Source: CAYGOC01 sp964351495 | GTDB lineage: Bacteria > Chlamydiota > Chlamydiia > Chlamydiales > SM23-39 | Assembly (NCBI GenBank): GCA_964351495.1 | Contig: CAYGOC010000002.1 | Span: forward strand, 62,001 to 126,000 | DNA length: 64,000 nt | Direction: 5' to 3' | Shown: one piece after another, positions 52,739 to 62,000 of the stretch | Layout: every line of letters begins with the position of its first letter | Numbering within the stretch: the first letter of the stretch is position 1 | Notes under the pieces: model-generated | The model's database searches: none | The model's input: only the letters and a program-made list of their open reading frames with translations | Told to the model about the DNA's origin: nothing | Made by a program: the position numbers and the translations under genes

Positions 52739-53173
52739 ATGAATATTAAAAATGTCTTGTCAGTAAGTTTAGATGAATTGATGGTTGAAATTCTGAAAAT
52801 CCCGGGAGACAAGATTATAACTTTGACAGATCAGGATCAGCGTTGGTTTGAAGTGGATGTTAGCCGACAAGGCGCCTTTGGATATCAACTAGGTACAAAG
52901 GAGTTATTTCTTGCGAAATTAATGAATGCATTCTCTGGAAGAGGCACCATAATTATTCGTGAATTTTTGCCGGTTAAAGTAAAAAGAGTATTATCTAATG
53001 GTAAGGAAATGTGGATACCTGAAAAAAATCTATATGGAATAGTCCTGCAAAAAGGAGAATGGATTGGACTTTCGAAGGAGGAGCTTCAGAAGTGTTATGC
53101 AAGAGATACAAGTAGCGACAGTCCTATTGATCAAGATGAGGGAGTGCGTTATTGCACTTTTCCGCTAGATTAG
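52739..53173 (+). CDS. Unknown protein
   Basis: 144 residues, soluble, no motif recognised. Beta-rich amino-terminal two thirds, acidic carboxy-terminus (SSDSPIDQDEGVRYCTFPLD). GGGGG lies upstream of the ATG. Sits at the left edge of the tmRNA-linked island, and immediately after its stop begins a repeat related to the tmRNA terminator. Confidence 0.55.
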   Translation: MNIKNVLSVSLDELMVEILKIPGDKIITLTDQDQRWFEVDVSRQGAFGYQLGTKELFLAKLMNAFSGRGTIIIREFLPVKVKRVLSNGKEMWIPEKNLYGIVLQKGEWIGLSKEELQKCYARDTSSDSPIDQDEGVRYCTFPLD

Positions 53174-53174
53174 T

Positions 53175-53236
53175 AAAAGGCCAAGTTTTAAACAACCTGG
53201 CCCAATGTAGGTGGAAAGACGCGTTCAGAACTTTTG
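53175..53236. repeat. Degenerate copy of the tmRNA 3' end plus terminator (left)
   Basis: Reads GGCCAAGTT...AACCTGGCC then CAATGTAGGTGGAAAGACGC. It matches in the same orientation the ssrA terminator (GCCAGGTT-CTA-AACCTGGC) and end (TGGAGGTGGAGAGA) at 58615-58652, with one stem mismatch and several changes. It is also about 85 percent identical over 34 bases (53203-53236) to the copy at 54585. Likely an attachment-site scar. Confidence 0.55.
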
Positions 53237-53320
53237 CTGGATTGGGTTTGAAGTATCATTTGGTCGATACAGACGCTTAACCGCTTAATAACCAGCTATT
53301 AAATACTTTTTTTGCTGATA

Positions 53321-53423
53321 ATATGTTGGATTTTCGTCTGATTTTCAGCATATAAGGATAATGTGTTGACTGGTTCAAGGTGTTTCGTTAATATGTTGGT
53401 TTTTAAGAGAGAATTCAACATAT
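53321..53423 (+). promoter_or_regulatory. Two matched operator dyads upstream of fic
   Basis: Dyad one: ATATGTTG at 53321-53328 and CAGCATAT at 53346-53353. Dyad two: ATATGTTG at 53391-53398 and CAACATAT at 53416-53423. Both have eight-base arms and exactly 17 bases between arms. The second overlaps the fic ATG. A lone ATGTGTTG half-site lies at 53361-53368. The layout suggests autoregulation by Fic, whose end looks like a winged helix. Confidence 0.65.
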
Positions 53424-54510
53424 GAAAAAATTCGACCCTGAAACCCCATTTAATGAATTACCTAATCTTCCTCCGGTTATTGACCTAGAAACTCCTAAAA
53501 TACTGAAAGCTTGTATAGCGGCAAATAGAGAGCTTGCCAAGTTAAAGATAGCAGAAAGGCTTATCCCTAACCAAACGGTTTTAATTAATAGCATACCATT
53601 ATTAGAGTCACAGGCTAGTTCGGCAATAGAAAATATTGTAACTACAACAGATGAGTTGTTTGAGCATGCACAGGATTCTTCTTATTCAATGTCCTTGGCA
53701 ACGAAAGAAACCCTTCAATATAGGCAAGCACTTTATCACGGATATACATCGCTGAAAGAACGACCCTTGAGTATCTCGGTGATTTGCAATATATGCTCAA
53801 CAATAAGACTTATTGAAACAAATATTAGAAAACTTCCAGGAACTGCATTAGTCAATGATGTAACCGGTGAAAAAATTTATACACCTCCTGATGGGGAAGA
53901 GAGGCTGAGAGAATTATTGACAAACTGGCAGAATTACCTTCATCAAGAGGATGATGGTGTTGACCCCCTAATAAAGCTTGCTGTACAGCATTATCAGTTT
54001 GAAGCAATACACCCCTTTTCGGATGGAAATGGTAGGACTGGACGCATAATTAACTTATTGTATTTGATACATCGAGGGCTTTTAGATACTCCTATTTTAT
54101 ATTTAAGCGGTTACATTATCAAAAATAAATCAGAATATTACAGGAAGCTTTTGCAAGTTACGACAGAGGGGGCATGGGTTGAATGGGTTCTATATTTTCT
54201 CGATGGAATATATGAAACATCAAAATGGACGATGTCAAAGATTTTTGCCATTCAAAAGTTGATGGAAGAATCCTCTTCACTTATTAAGGCAAAGGCCCCT
54301 TCTATTTACAGCAAAGAACTCATTGAATTGCTTTTTACACAACCCTATGTTCGCATTCACAATTTAGTAGAGTCTGGTGAAGTCGGACGAGATACAGCTT
54401 CTAAACGTCTTAAAACGCTTTGTGATATAGGGTTTTTAGAGGAAGTTAAAAGGGGAAGGGAGAAGTTGTTTATAAATCATAAATTTCTCAATCTACTGAA
54501 ACAAAAATAA
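53422..54510 (+). CDS. Fic-domain AMP-transferase-like protein
   Basis: 362 residues. The Fic motif HPFSDGNGRTGRI (about 197-209) carries the catalytic His and the phosphate-binding GNGR. An amino-terminal inhibitory helix with the S/TxxxEN pattern (SSAIEN, about 66-71) marks a class II self-inhibited Fic protein. The last 70 residues look like a DNA-binding winged helix (RIHNLVESGEVGRDTASKRL). Two dyads upstream point to autoregulation. Sits in the tmRNA-linked island; related Fic proteins often travel with mobile DNA. Target protein unknown. Confidence 0.9.
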   Translation: MKKFDPETPFNELPNLPPVIDLETPKILKACIAANRELAKLKIAERLIPNQTVLINSIPLLESQASSAIENIVTTTDELFEHAQDSSYSMSLATKETLQYRQALYHGYTSLKERPLSISVICNICSTIRLIETNIRKLPGTALVNDVTGEKIYTPPDGEERLRELLTNWQNYLHQEDDGVDPLIKLAVQHYQFEAIHPFSDGNGRTGRIINLLYLIHRGLLDTPILYLSGYIIKNKSEYYRKLLQVTTEGAWVEWVLYFLDGIYETSKWTMSKIFAIQKLMEESSSLIKAKAPSIYSKELIELLFTQPYVRIHNLVESGEVGRDTASKRLKTLCDIGFLEEVKRGREKLFINHKFLNLLKQK

Positions 54511-54547
54511 ACTTTCCTCCAAGAGTTCAACAGATAAATCAAAATAA

Positions 54548-54573
54548 AAAGCCTATCAGATTTGATAGGCTTT
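54548..54573 (-). terminator. Hairpin terminator in the tmRNA-linked island
   Basis: AAAGCCTATCA (54548-54558) pairs with TGATAGGCTTT (54563-54573), 11 pairs with a GATT loop, followed on the minus strand by a T run. It stands before the central repeat in the same way the ssrA terminator stands before the ssrA end. Confidence 0.65.
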
Positions 54574-54584
54574 GACAAGGTTTG

Positions 54585-54618
54585 CCAATGGAGGTGGAGA
54601 GACGCTTTCGGAACTTTT
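54585..54618. repeat. Degenerate copy of the tmRNA 3' end (central)
   Basis: CCAATGGAGGTGGAGAGACG followed by CTTTCGGAACTTTTG. The 14 bases TGGAGGTGGAGAGA (54589-54602) are identical to the ssrA end at 58639-58652. The following bases match the left copy at 53203-53236 rather than ssrA, so they look like an element's own end. Same orientation as ssrA. A 64-codon minus frame across it is probably not a gene. Confidence 0.55.
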
Positions 54619-54719
54619 GATCGGGAAGCAGTTTCATTAAGTTGCGTTTTGCTTTGTGGGTCACACGAATGGAATTAAGGTAGTGCGTAAATTCAGACTC
54701 GCGTTTAAGAGGAGCCATT

Positions 54720-54926
54720 AGGGATTCTATCAATTTTTGGCTAGAAAATGCAGTAGATAATTTTCATGGGATACAGGTAGGTTATCGAAATGGTCGTATG
54801 CTTGTCTATGCTGTTTTTGATGAGAAAGGAAGGGATTATGTCGCTTTTGCTCCATTTTCTAATGATGATGAAAAAAAGATAAAACAGGTGATTTTTAATT
54901 TAATGAGCGGCAAATTTCCAGAGTAA
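54720..54926 (+). pseudogene. 3' fragment of an unknown gene
   Basis: An open frame of about 68 codons ending TAA at 54924-54926, reading SINFWLENAVDNFHGIQVGY then a conserved-looking VYAVFDEKGRDYVAFAPF. No start codon or ribosome site in place; upstream sequence is the repeat region. I know no family. Most likely a gene end left by insertion or deletion. Confidence 0.35.
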
Positions 54927-54980
54927 AAAATTACAAGACTTTTCGATGTTATTACTTTGGATATGGAAAGCTCTGTTTAA

Positions 54981-55022
54981 CCATGACGACGTAAATCTGC
55001 CTTTAGGCATGGGGTAATTCAC
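54981..55022 (+). mobile_element. Right-end remnant of an IS200/IS605 element
   Basis: A small hairpin TGCC-TTTA-GGCA (54998-55009) is followed by TGGGGTAATTCAC, the form seen at the right ends of IS605/TnpB elements. The SulP gene breaks off exactly here, consistent with an insertion point. No tnpA or tnpB remains. The call rests on recalled end sequences. Confidence 0.45.
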
Positions 55023-55442
55023 ATTGCTCTAATTGAGCTAGAAAAATAACTATAGCTAAACCGTTTACAAAGCCAACCATCACGGGTTCGGGTAAGATTC
55101 GAGCGAGTTTTTCGAGACGGAAGATACCGATTAAGATTTGTAATATTCCTGTGAGTACGACAGTTGCAAATAGATATTGTACACCGTAGAGAACAACTAA
55201 AGAAACGACCCCAACCGCCATAGCACCTGTAGCCCCGGAAATCATACCGGGTCTTCCTCCAAACAAAGCGGTGATCAAACACATAAAAAATGCTGAATAA
55301 AGTCCAACTAACGGATCTAGATTTGCAACGAGAGCAAAGGATTCAGGAATTAGAGCTAAAGCAACCGTTAGACCTGAGAAAAAATCAATTCCCCATTTGC
55401 CTTCAATGGATAATAAATAACTTCTAATTTTTTTTTAATCAT
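55018..55442 (-). pseudogene. SulP-family anion permease, truncated and probably frameshifted
   Basis: Encodes a SulP start: GKWGIDFFSGLTVALALIPE (5' of the intact stretch), then GGRPGMISGATGAMAVGVVS and PVMVGFVNGLAIVIFLAQL. Only about 130 of some 500 residues remain; the frame ends at the IS605-like end near 55020. The likely ATG at 55442 is separated from the protein frame by a run of nine A; ten would restore it. So it is broken at both ends. Confidence 0.75.
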
Positions 55443-55601
55443 AATCTTTTTGAAATAGAATCTTAATTTGTCATTAAAAATTGAAAAGGATCAATGATAA
55501 AATATTTAATTGTTCTTTATGTTTTGAATTGATCCAAATCAATACTTCTCGTAGTATCGCCTGATGAATTTATTCAATAAATCAACCCATTCTAAAGATC
55601 T

Positions 55602-56561
55602 ATGATCTTGCCTCCTATTCATGATGGTGAGGATAAACACTCATCTCTCAAAAATCGGATTCGAAAAAATTATAAACATCTTCGTAAATGGGCTAAGCGA
55701 ACGAATACGGAGTGTTTTCGGATCTATGACCGAGACATCAAAGAGTATCCTATCGCTATTGATGTCTATGCCGGTAGATTTTGCGTACAGTACTTTTCAT
55801 ATGACCGAGACGATGAAGAATTGGACACGAATGAAGTTAATGAAATTTTAATTTCTCTTTTCGGGGATTGTTCCATTTATTCCCGATCAAGAATTCGGAG
55901 ACGAAAACTGGAGCAGTATGAAAAAAGAGGGGAGGAAAAAGAGTTTTTTACCGTTCTTGAATATGGAGTTAAGTTCAAAGTTAACCTTCGAGATTATTTA
56001 GATACAGGCTTGTTTTTAGATCACCGTGAGACGAGGAAAATGGTTGCTCAACAGGCTATAGGTAAAAAACTACTTAATTTATTTGCCTATACATGTTCTT
56101 TTTCTGTACACGCGGCTGTTGCAGGTGCAACTTTTACAAAAAGTGTTGATATGTCCAACACCTACACTTTATGGGGTCGTAAAAATTTTGAGTTAAATAA
56201 TCTTCCTGAATCGAAGAACTGTATTGTCAGAGATGACTGCATGAAATTTCTTGAAAAAGAGACGGGAAAATTTGACATTATCGTCATAGATCCACCGACG
56301 ATTTCACGGTCCAAACGTATGGATGAAATGTTTGACGTTCAAAAAGATTATATGCAACTGATCACTCATGCGTTGAGATTGCTTGAAAAAGGTGGCGTGA
56401 TCTACTTTAGTACGAACTACAGAAAGTTCATCTTTGATAAGGAAGTCTTTCCTAAATGTGAAATTGAAGAAATTTCTAACAAGACAGTCCCGGAAGATTT
56501 TAACAAAAAAAATATCCATCGTTGTTGGAAGGTTAAGCGGTCCCTGCAATCCAACCGGTAG
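55602..56561 (+). CDS. Class I SAM-dependent RNA methyltransferase, RlmK/RlmI-like
   Basis: 319 residues. The SAM-binding core LLNLFAYTCSFSVHAAVAGA (about 160-179), the acidic loop VDMSNTYTLWG, and catalytic DPPTISRSKRM (about 228-238) match the large-subunit rRNA methyltransferase group (RlmK half of RlmKL, or RlmI). Probably methylates 23S rRNA. Part of the tmRNA-linked island. Its end overlaps the 3' end of the opposite gene by 29 bases. Confidence 0.85.
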   Translation: MILPPIHDGEDKHSSLKNRIRKNYKHLRKWAKRTNTECFRIYDRDIKEYPIAIDVYAGRFCVQYFSYDRDDEELDTNEVNEILISLFGDCSIYSRSRIRRRKLEQYEKRGEEKEFFTVLEYGVKFKVNLRDYLDTGLFLDHRETRKMVAQQAIGKKLLNLFAYTCSFSVHAAVAGATFTKSVDMSNTYTLWGRKNFELNNLPESKNCIVRDDCMKFLEKETGKFDIIVIDPPTISRSKRMDEMFDVQKDYMQLITHALRLLEKGGVIYFSTNYRKFIFDKEVFPKCEIEEISNKTVPEDFNKKNIHRCWKVKRSLQSNR

Positions 56562-57666
56562 TCCAGGCATTTTGAAAGTTAAATCCACCGGTAATCCCAT
56601 CGATATCCAAAATTTCTCCACAAAAATAAAGACCGGGATGTATTTTGCTTTCCATTGTTTTAAAGTTAACTTCCGAAAGAGTTACGCCCCCACAAGTTAC
56701 AAACTCTTCTTTGTTGGTTGTTTTCCCCTTTACTTGGTAGCGATCAAACTTTAGTTTTTCACATAGTTTGCGTATCGATGTTTTACTCAAATGACTTAAG
56801 AGTTGGTTATCTTCATTACATAAAAGGTTCCACAGTTTTTTAGGAAGAGGAATCGAGCGAATATTTTTGATTTGTTTTGTCGCATTTTCAAATGTCAAAA
56901 GAGAGATGAGCTCATCTACAGAAAATTCAGGAAGCCAGTCTATACAGATTTCGGTTTCATAATTTTTTTCTGAAAGGTATCGAGCCCCAAAGGCAGATAG
57001 TTTTAGTGCTGCAGGGCCACTGAAGCCCCAATGGGTAATCAAAATAGGGCCTTCTTGAAAGAGCTTCGTTCCTACTAAATTGACACGAACCTTTTTAAGA
57101 GAAACCCCTGCAATTGATTCAAGTGGAAAGTTTGGAACGTTGAAAGTAAAAAGAGATGGAACGGGGGGTTGAATCGTATGACCAAATTTTTCCGCAATTT
57201 CCCAACCTACTTTTGCACTTCCGGTAGCGAGGATCAAACGATCTGAATCCATTTCACTTTGGTTAAATTTTGATTGCATCTTGATTTCGACGCCAACTCT
57301 GTGCGCTTCTTTGAGTAGGCAGTCAATAATGGTTTGGGAGGAATTAGAAATTGGAAACATACGTCCATCTTCTTCTGTTTTGATCTCGATTCCTTTATCT
57401 TCAAACCATTGGATGGTATCCTTAGGCTGAAAGCGATGAAACGGTCCTAAAAGTTCTTTAGATCCTCTAGGGTAATTCTTTACAAGTTCTCTGGGATCAA
57501 AACACGCATGAGTCACATTGCATCTCCCTCCTCCCGAAACACGTACTTTACTCAGAACTTGATTCGTACGCTCATGTAGGATAACAGAGGCGTTCGGATG
57601 TGTCTTTTTTGCCGCAATAGCCGCAAAAAAACCTGATGCGCCTCCACCTACAACTTCTATTTTCAA
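56533..57666 (-). CDS. FAD/NAD(P)-binding oxidoreductase, BaiN/HI0933 family
   Basis: 377 residues. Begins with the dinucleotide-binding loop VVGGGASGFFAAIAA (about 4-18); GGRCNVTHA (about 46-54) and the end GEILDIDGITGGFNFQNAWTTGWIAG (in parts) are the family's conserved FAD contacts. Unknown substrate. The last 29 bases overlap the methyltransferase gene on the other strand. Sporadic in Chlamydiae, consistent with acquisition. Confidence 0.9.
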   Translation of the reverse strand: MKIEVVGGGASGFFAAIAAKKTHPNASVILHERTNQVLSKVRVSGGGRCNVTHACFDPRELVKNYPRGSKELLGPFHRFQPKDTIQWFEDKGIEIKTEEDGRMFPISNSSQTIIDCLLKEAHRVGVEIKMQSKFNQSEMDSDRLILATGSAKVGWEIAEKFGHTIQPPVPSLFTFNVPNFPLESIAGVSLKKVRVNLVGTKLFQEGPILITHWGFSGPAALKLSAFGARYLSEKNYETEICIDWLPEFSVDELISLLTFENATKQIKNIRSIPLPKKLWNLLCNEDNQLLSHLSKTSIRKLCEKLKFDRYQVKGKTTNKEEFVTCGGVTLSEVNFKTMESKIHPGLYFCGEILDIDGITGGFNFQNAWTTGWIAGTA

Positions 57667-57814
57667 AAGAACCTTTTATACTTGTTTATGAGGCTCATAA
57701 GTATAGGATAAAAAAGAAAAAAAGTAATGCATGACCGATTTCTGATTGAGAAAATTGATTGTCTCTCTATATGGTTTTGGGTTCAAAATTAAATAATAAA
57801 AGGAAAGTTCAACG

Positions 57815-58450
57815 ATGACAAAGTTAAAAAAAATTATTTATATAGGATGTATGTTGATATTTATGAATCAAACTTTCGCTTCAAGTGGTTTAGAAATTGT
57901 AACGGTCAATGGGGCATGTCAAGATGTCCTCAAAATGAAAACTGAAGATATTCAGTTAGATGAATTATCCATAGCTGAAGAAATTGCCGAGAAATTGATG
58001 AAAGCTCTAAAGCCATTTTGTCCTGCAGCAGGACTAGCAGCACCTCAGATTGGAATCAGCAAATCAGTTTTTATTTATAGTTTTGATCGAGATCCTAAGA
58101 ATTTGGAAGCTATCATTAATCCCTCATTTGCTCCTGTTAGCAATGAAGTAGAAGAAGGATGGGAAGGTTGTATTTCTGTAATACTTGGTGACGTTTGGAA
58201 GTTAGCATTTCTCCCGCGATATGAGCAGATTGATGTTACATATTTGAACTTGAAAGGCGAAAAAATAGAAAAACGACTCAGTGGATTTGCTGCCAAGGTT
58301 TTTCAACATGAATTTGATCATTTACAGGGTATAGAGTGCATTAATCATCGAGATGCTGTTGTCAGAGAGTTTTCTAGCAAAGATGCATTGATGGAGTTTC
58401 TTCATAAAGTTAAGGAAGAAGATTCTGTTAGGTATCAAAAGCCAAATTGA
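57815..58450 (+). CDS. Peptide deformylase-like protein with a signal peptide
   Basis: 211 residues. All three deformylase motifs are present: AGLAAPQIG (about 73), EGCIS (about 117, metal Cys) and QHEFDH (about 168, two metal His and the Glu). Residues 1-23 form a signal-peptide-like stretch (KKIIYIGCMLIFMNQTFASS). Deformylation occurs in the cytosol, so an exported copy is unusual and it may act on something else. AAGGAAAG ribosome site. A second, housekeeping def gene is expected elsewhere. Confidence 0.85.
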   Translation: MTKLKKIIYIGCMLIFMNQTFASSGLEIVTVNGACQDVLKMKTEDIQLDELSIAEEIAEKLMKALKPFCPAAGLAAPQIGISKSVFIYSFDRDPKNLEAIINPSFAPVSNEVEEGWEGCISVILGDVWKLAFLPRYEQIDVTYLNLKGEKIEKRLSGFAAKVFQHEFDHLQGIECINHRDAVVREFSSKDALMEFLHKVKEEDSVRYQKPN

Positions 58451-58606
58451 CAATTTTTCATATGTTTCGAAATATTTGATTGGACAGATTTGAAAGTCAC
58501 TTTGTAAACTTTTTTCAAAATTCAGATATAAATGTATGGTCTTTTATGCATTACTGATTTGAAAAATATTTTTTATTTCACTATCTGTCATTAAGAGCCT
58601 TCATTT

Positions 58607-58633
58607 ATAAAAAAGCCAGGTTCTAAACCTGGC
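58607..58633 (-). terminator. tmRNA terminator
   Basis: GCCAGGTT-CTA-AACCTGGC (58615-58633) is a perfect eight-pair stem, followed on the minus strand by six T. It stands six bases past the tmRNA 3' end. Confidence 0.9.
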
Positions 58634-58638
58634 CGAAT

Positions 58639-59018
58639 TGGAGGTGGAGAGAATCGAACTCTCGTCCTTATACAAATCCCCACCTATGACTACATGCTTA
58701 GCTTTCTTGAGTTTATCTATTTTGTCGCAAGAAGCCCCGATTCAAAATAGATCCGTCCTCTGTATCTCGAAAATAGCCAAGAGGTACGATCAGTGCTATT
58801 TTCATGCCAAGATGAATGACGGCAGACCTTAAAACTCTTGGTAGATCTTAAGCTGCCGGGCCTAATAAAACGGTTAAGTTAAATTAAGCAGCAAGAGCCA
58901 TTGGCTCTTCAAAGTTTTCTTCGCCAAGTAAATGGCTTGCCGGTTGTTTAAAGAGGCCCACCGACAACCTCTGCATGCCATAAATGCTTCATTGACAAGT
59001 CGAAACCAGTACACCCCC
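58639..59018 (-). ncRNA. ssrA: tmRNA (transfer-messenger RNA)
   Basis: Rescues stalled ribosomes with SmpB. The 5' end GGGGGTG pairs with 3' CACCTCC, discriminator A at 58639; CCA is not encoded. The T arm reads GAGAG-TTCGATT-CTCTC. The tag frame runs from GCA (58940) to TAA (58884) and reads ASHLLGEENFEEPMALAA, a normal-looking degradation tag ending in ALAA. About 380 bases. Divergent from ileS. The ssrA end is a common integration site, and related repeats lie to the left. Confidence 0.95.
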
Positions 59019-59031
59019 GAATTTTTCTTCT

Positions 59032-59060
59032 ATTGTGTCATAAACAAACTTATTTTACAA
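59032..59060 (-). promoter_or_regulatory. Candidate promoter of ssrA
   Basis: On the minus strand TTGTAA (59060-59055) and CACAAT (59037-59032) stand 17 bases apart, about 13 bases ahead of the tmRNA 5' end. The spacing is right but the -10 match is modest. Confidence 0.35.
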
Positions 59061-59090
59061 TTATCTAGAATTTAGAGAGTTAAAAGATTT

Positions 59091-62000
59091 ATGAAGAAAC
59101 AACCCTTTTCTTTACAAGAAGAGAGCTTTCCCCAGAGAGAGGAGAGGATTTTACAGTTTTGGGAAGTAGAGAAGATTTTTGAAAAATCTTTAGAAAACCG
59201 AAAGAATAGTTCCTATTTTTCTTTTTATGATGGGCCCCCTTTTGCTACAGGGCTTCCCCACTATGGACATCTTTTAGCAGGCACCATTAAAGATGTGATT
59301 CCCCGCTATAAAACGATGAAGGGATTTTTTGTTCCCAGAAGGTTTGGTTGGGATTGTCATGGACTTCCTATTGAAAATGAAATTGAAAAAGCTAAGGAGC
59401 TATCAGGAGCCAAAGCTATTGAGAATTTCGGAATTGCGCAGTTTAATGAAGAGTGTAGATCGATTGTCATGAGATATGTAGAGGATTGGCGCTCTACTGT
59501 AGAAAGAATGGGAAGGTGGGTAGACTTTTCTAAAACTTATAAGACTATGGATCTTTCTTTTATGGAGAGTGTCTGGTGGGTTTTTAAAGAGTTATTTAGA
59601 AAGGGGCTTGTCTATAAAGGCTTTAAAGTGATGCCTTTTTCTGCAAAGCTGGGGACCCCTCTTTCTAACTTCGAGGCCAACCTAAACTACCGAGAAGTAG
59701 ATGACCCCTCTCTTACTGTCAAGTTTCGGGTAGAAGAGCAAGAAAACACGCACTTTTTAGCTTGGACCACAACTCCTTGGACTTTGGTTTCCAATATGGC
59801 TTTGGTGGTTCATCCTAAGATAGTCTACGTAAAAATATGGGATAAGATAAGAGAGGAATATTATATTTTAGCTAAAGATAGGCTGGATAGCTACTTTCCT
59901 AAAAAGGAAGAGTATGAAGTAAAGAAAAGTTTTTTAGGAGAAGAGCTAAAAGGCATTTCTTACCATCCTTTATTTTCTTATTTTGCCAAACCGAAAAAAG
60001 ATCCTTCTTTTTTGGTAATTGTAGATGAATTTGTTTCTTTAGAAGAAGGAACAGGGGTAGTTCATGCAGCTCCTGCCTTTGGAGAGACAGACTTTTTTGC
60101 TTGTAAAAAAGAGGGAATAGAGCCTGTTTGTCCTGTAGACAACAATGGAAGATTTACCAAGGAAATCCCGGAGTGGGAAGGGGTCTTGGTAAAAGATGCC
60201 GATAAATCTTTGATGAAAAAACTCAAAGAAGAGGGGAAGGTATTTTTACAAAAGACCATTCGCCACAGATACCCCTTTTGCTGGCGTTCCGATACGCCTT
60301 TAATTTATAAAGCAGTAGATACCTGGTTTATTGCTGTAGAGAGCATAAAAGAAAAACTGTTGCAGATGAATCAAAAGATTCACTGGGTTCCTTCTCACAT
60401 TAAAGAGGGAAGATTTGGTAAATGGTTATTTCAGGCAAGAGACTGGGCTGTTTCCCGAAATCGGTATTGGGGAACCCCGATTCCTATTTGGGAGTCAGAA
60501 GAGGGAGACATTGTAGTAATAGGATCAAAACGAGAGCTTGAAGAGAAAACAGGAAAAAAAATAGATGATTTACATAGACACTTTATTGATGATCTAACTT
60601 TTGAATATAAGGGCAAAAAATATACGAGAATTCCGGAAGTATTTGACTGTTGGTTTGAGTCTGGCTCTATGCCTTATGGACAAAACCACTTTCCTTTCGA
60701 AAAAGAGGAGTTTACCCTTAAAACGTTTCCCGCAGACTTTATAGCGGAAGGACTAGATCAAACAAGAGGCTGGTTTTATACGCTTACCATTTTAGCTGCA
60801 GCTCTTTTTGATAAGCCTGCTTTTAAGAATGTGATAGTAAACGGGATTATTTTAGCCGAAGATGGCAATAAGATGTCTAAAAGGCTCAAAAACTATCCAG
60901 AGCCAAAAACGGTAATCAACGCTTACGGGGCAGATGCGGTTCGTCTTTATATGCTCCAGTCTCCTGCTGTAAAAGGAGAGGATCTTCGCTTTTCAGAAAA
61001 AGGGGTAGAGCTTGTTTTAAGGCAGGTACTTCTTCCTCTTTGGAGTTCCTATTCTTTTTTAGCAACCTATGCCAATATTTATTCGTTTGAGCCTTCTAAA
61101 ACCAGCTCTTCTTATAAACAAGAAATAGACCGCTGGATTGTATCGCAGCTTCAAAGGCTTGTTATAGAAGTGACAACGGCGTTAGATCAGTACGAGCTTG
61201 CTTCTGCTGTAGAGCCTTTTGTTTGGTTTATAGAGCAGCTTACGAATTGGTATATAAGAAGATGTAGGTCTAGATTTTGGGCAGACGAAGATACTCAAGA
61301 TCGAAGAGATGCTTTTGCTACTTTGTATTATGTGCTTTGTACTCTTACCAAGGTGGCAGCCCCTTTTATCCCTTTCTTAAGTGAAGCTTTATATCAGGAG
61401 CTAAGACAAGAAAAAGATCCTGTTTCAGTCCATTTGTGTGATTTTCCTCTCTATAAAAAAGAGCTTAGAGATCATAAGTTAGAGCAAGAAATGGAACTTT
61501 CTCAAAGGGTGGTTAGGCTAGGGCATTCTTTAAGAAAGGAGCAAAAACTAAAAGTAAGGCAGCCCCTTTTATACGCAGCGGTAATTTGCAAGGAAGAGTC
61601 TGTTTTAGAAGCTTTAAAAGCGAAAAAAAAGCTGATAGAAGAAGAGTTAAATGTAAAGGAGCTTCGTTTTCATCAAGAAGAGTCTTTGTTTGTTTCTATC
61701 AACATCAAACCCAACTTTCGTGTTTTGGGAAAAAAAGTGGGTAAGTTGATGCCAAAAGTACAAAAAGAGATGGGAAGGCTGAAAGAGGAAGACTTGCAAA
61801 GCTTTTTTGAAACCAAAAAGCTCACGTTAAAGATAGAAAAAGAGACTCTAGTTCTTACAGAAGAAGAGATTGAGCTAACGAGGGAAGTAAAAGAGGGGGT
61901 ATCTGCTTTAAATGAGAAGGAGATAACGGTTTTAATCCACACAAAACTAACTCCGGAGCTTTTGATGGAAGGGCTTGCAAGAGAAATCATAAATAAAATC

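Noticed and set aside
54539..54733. A 64-codon minus-strand frame across the central repeat
   Set aside because: It runs into a terminator hairpin and the ssrA-like repeat, matches no family I know, and has no clear ribosome site. A fragment of a recombinase end is possible but not supportable.
55019..55282. A second minus-strand frame over SulP
   Set aside because: Shadow of the SulP frame, which carries the real transporter motifs.
55435..55601. Possible RNA gene or riboswitch upstream of the methyltransferase
   Set aside because: AT-rich spacer with no stable stem; nothing supportable.
58638..58832. A 64-codon plus-strand frame
   Set aside because: It is antisense to the tmRNA gene.
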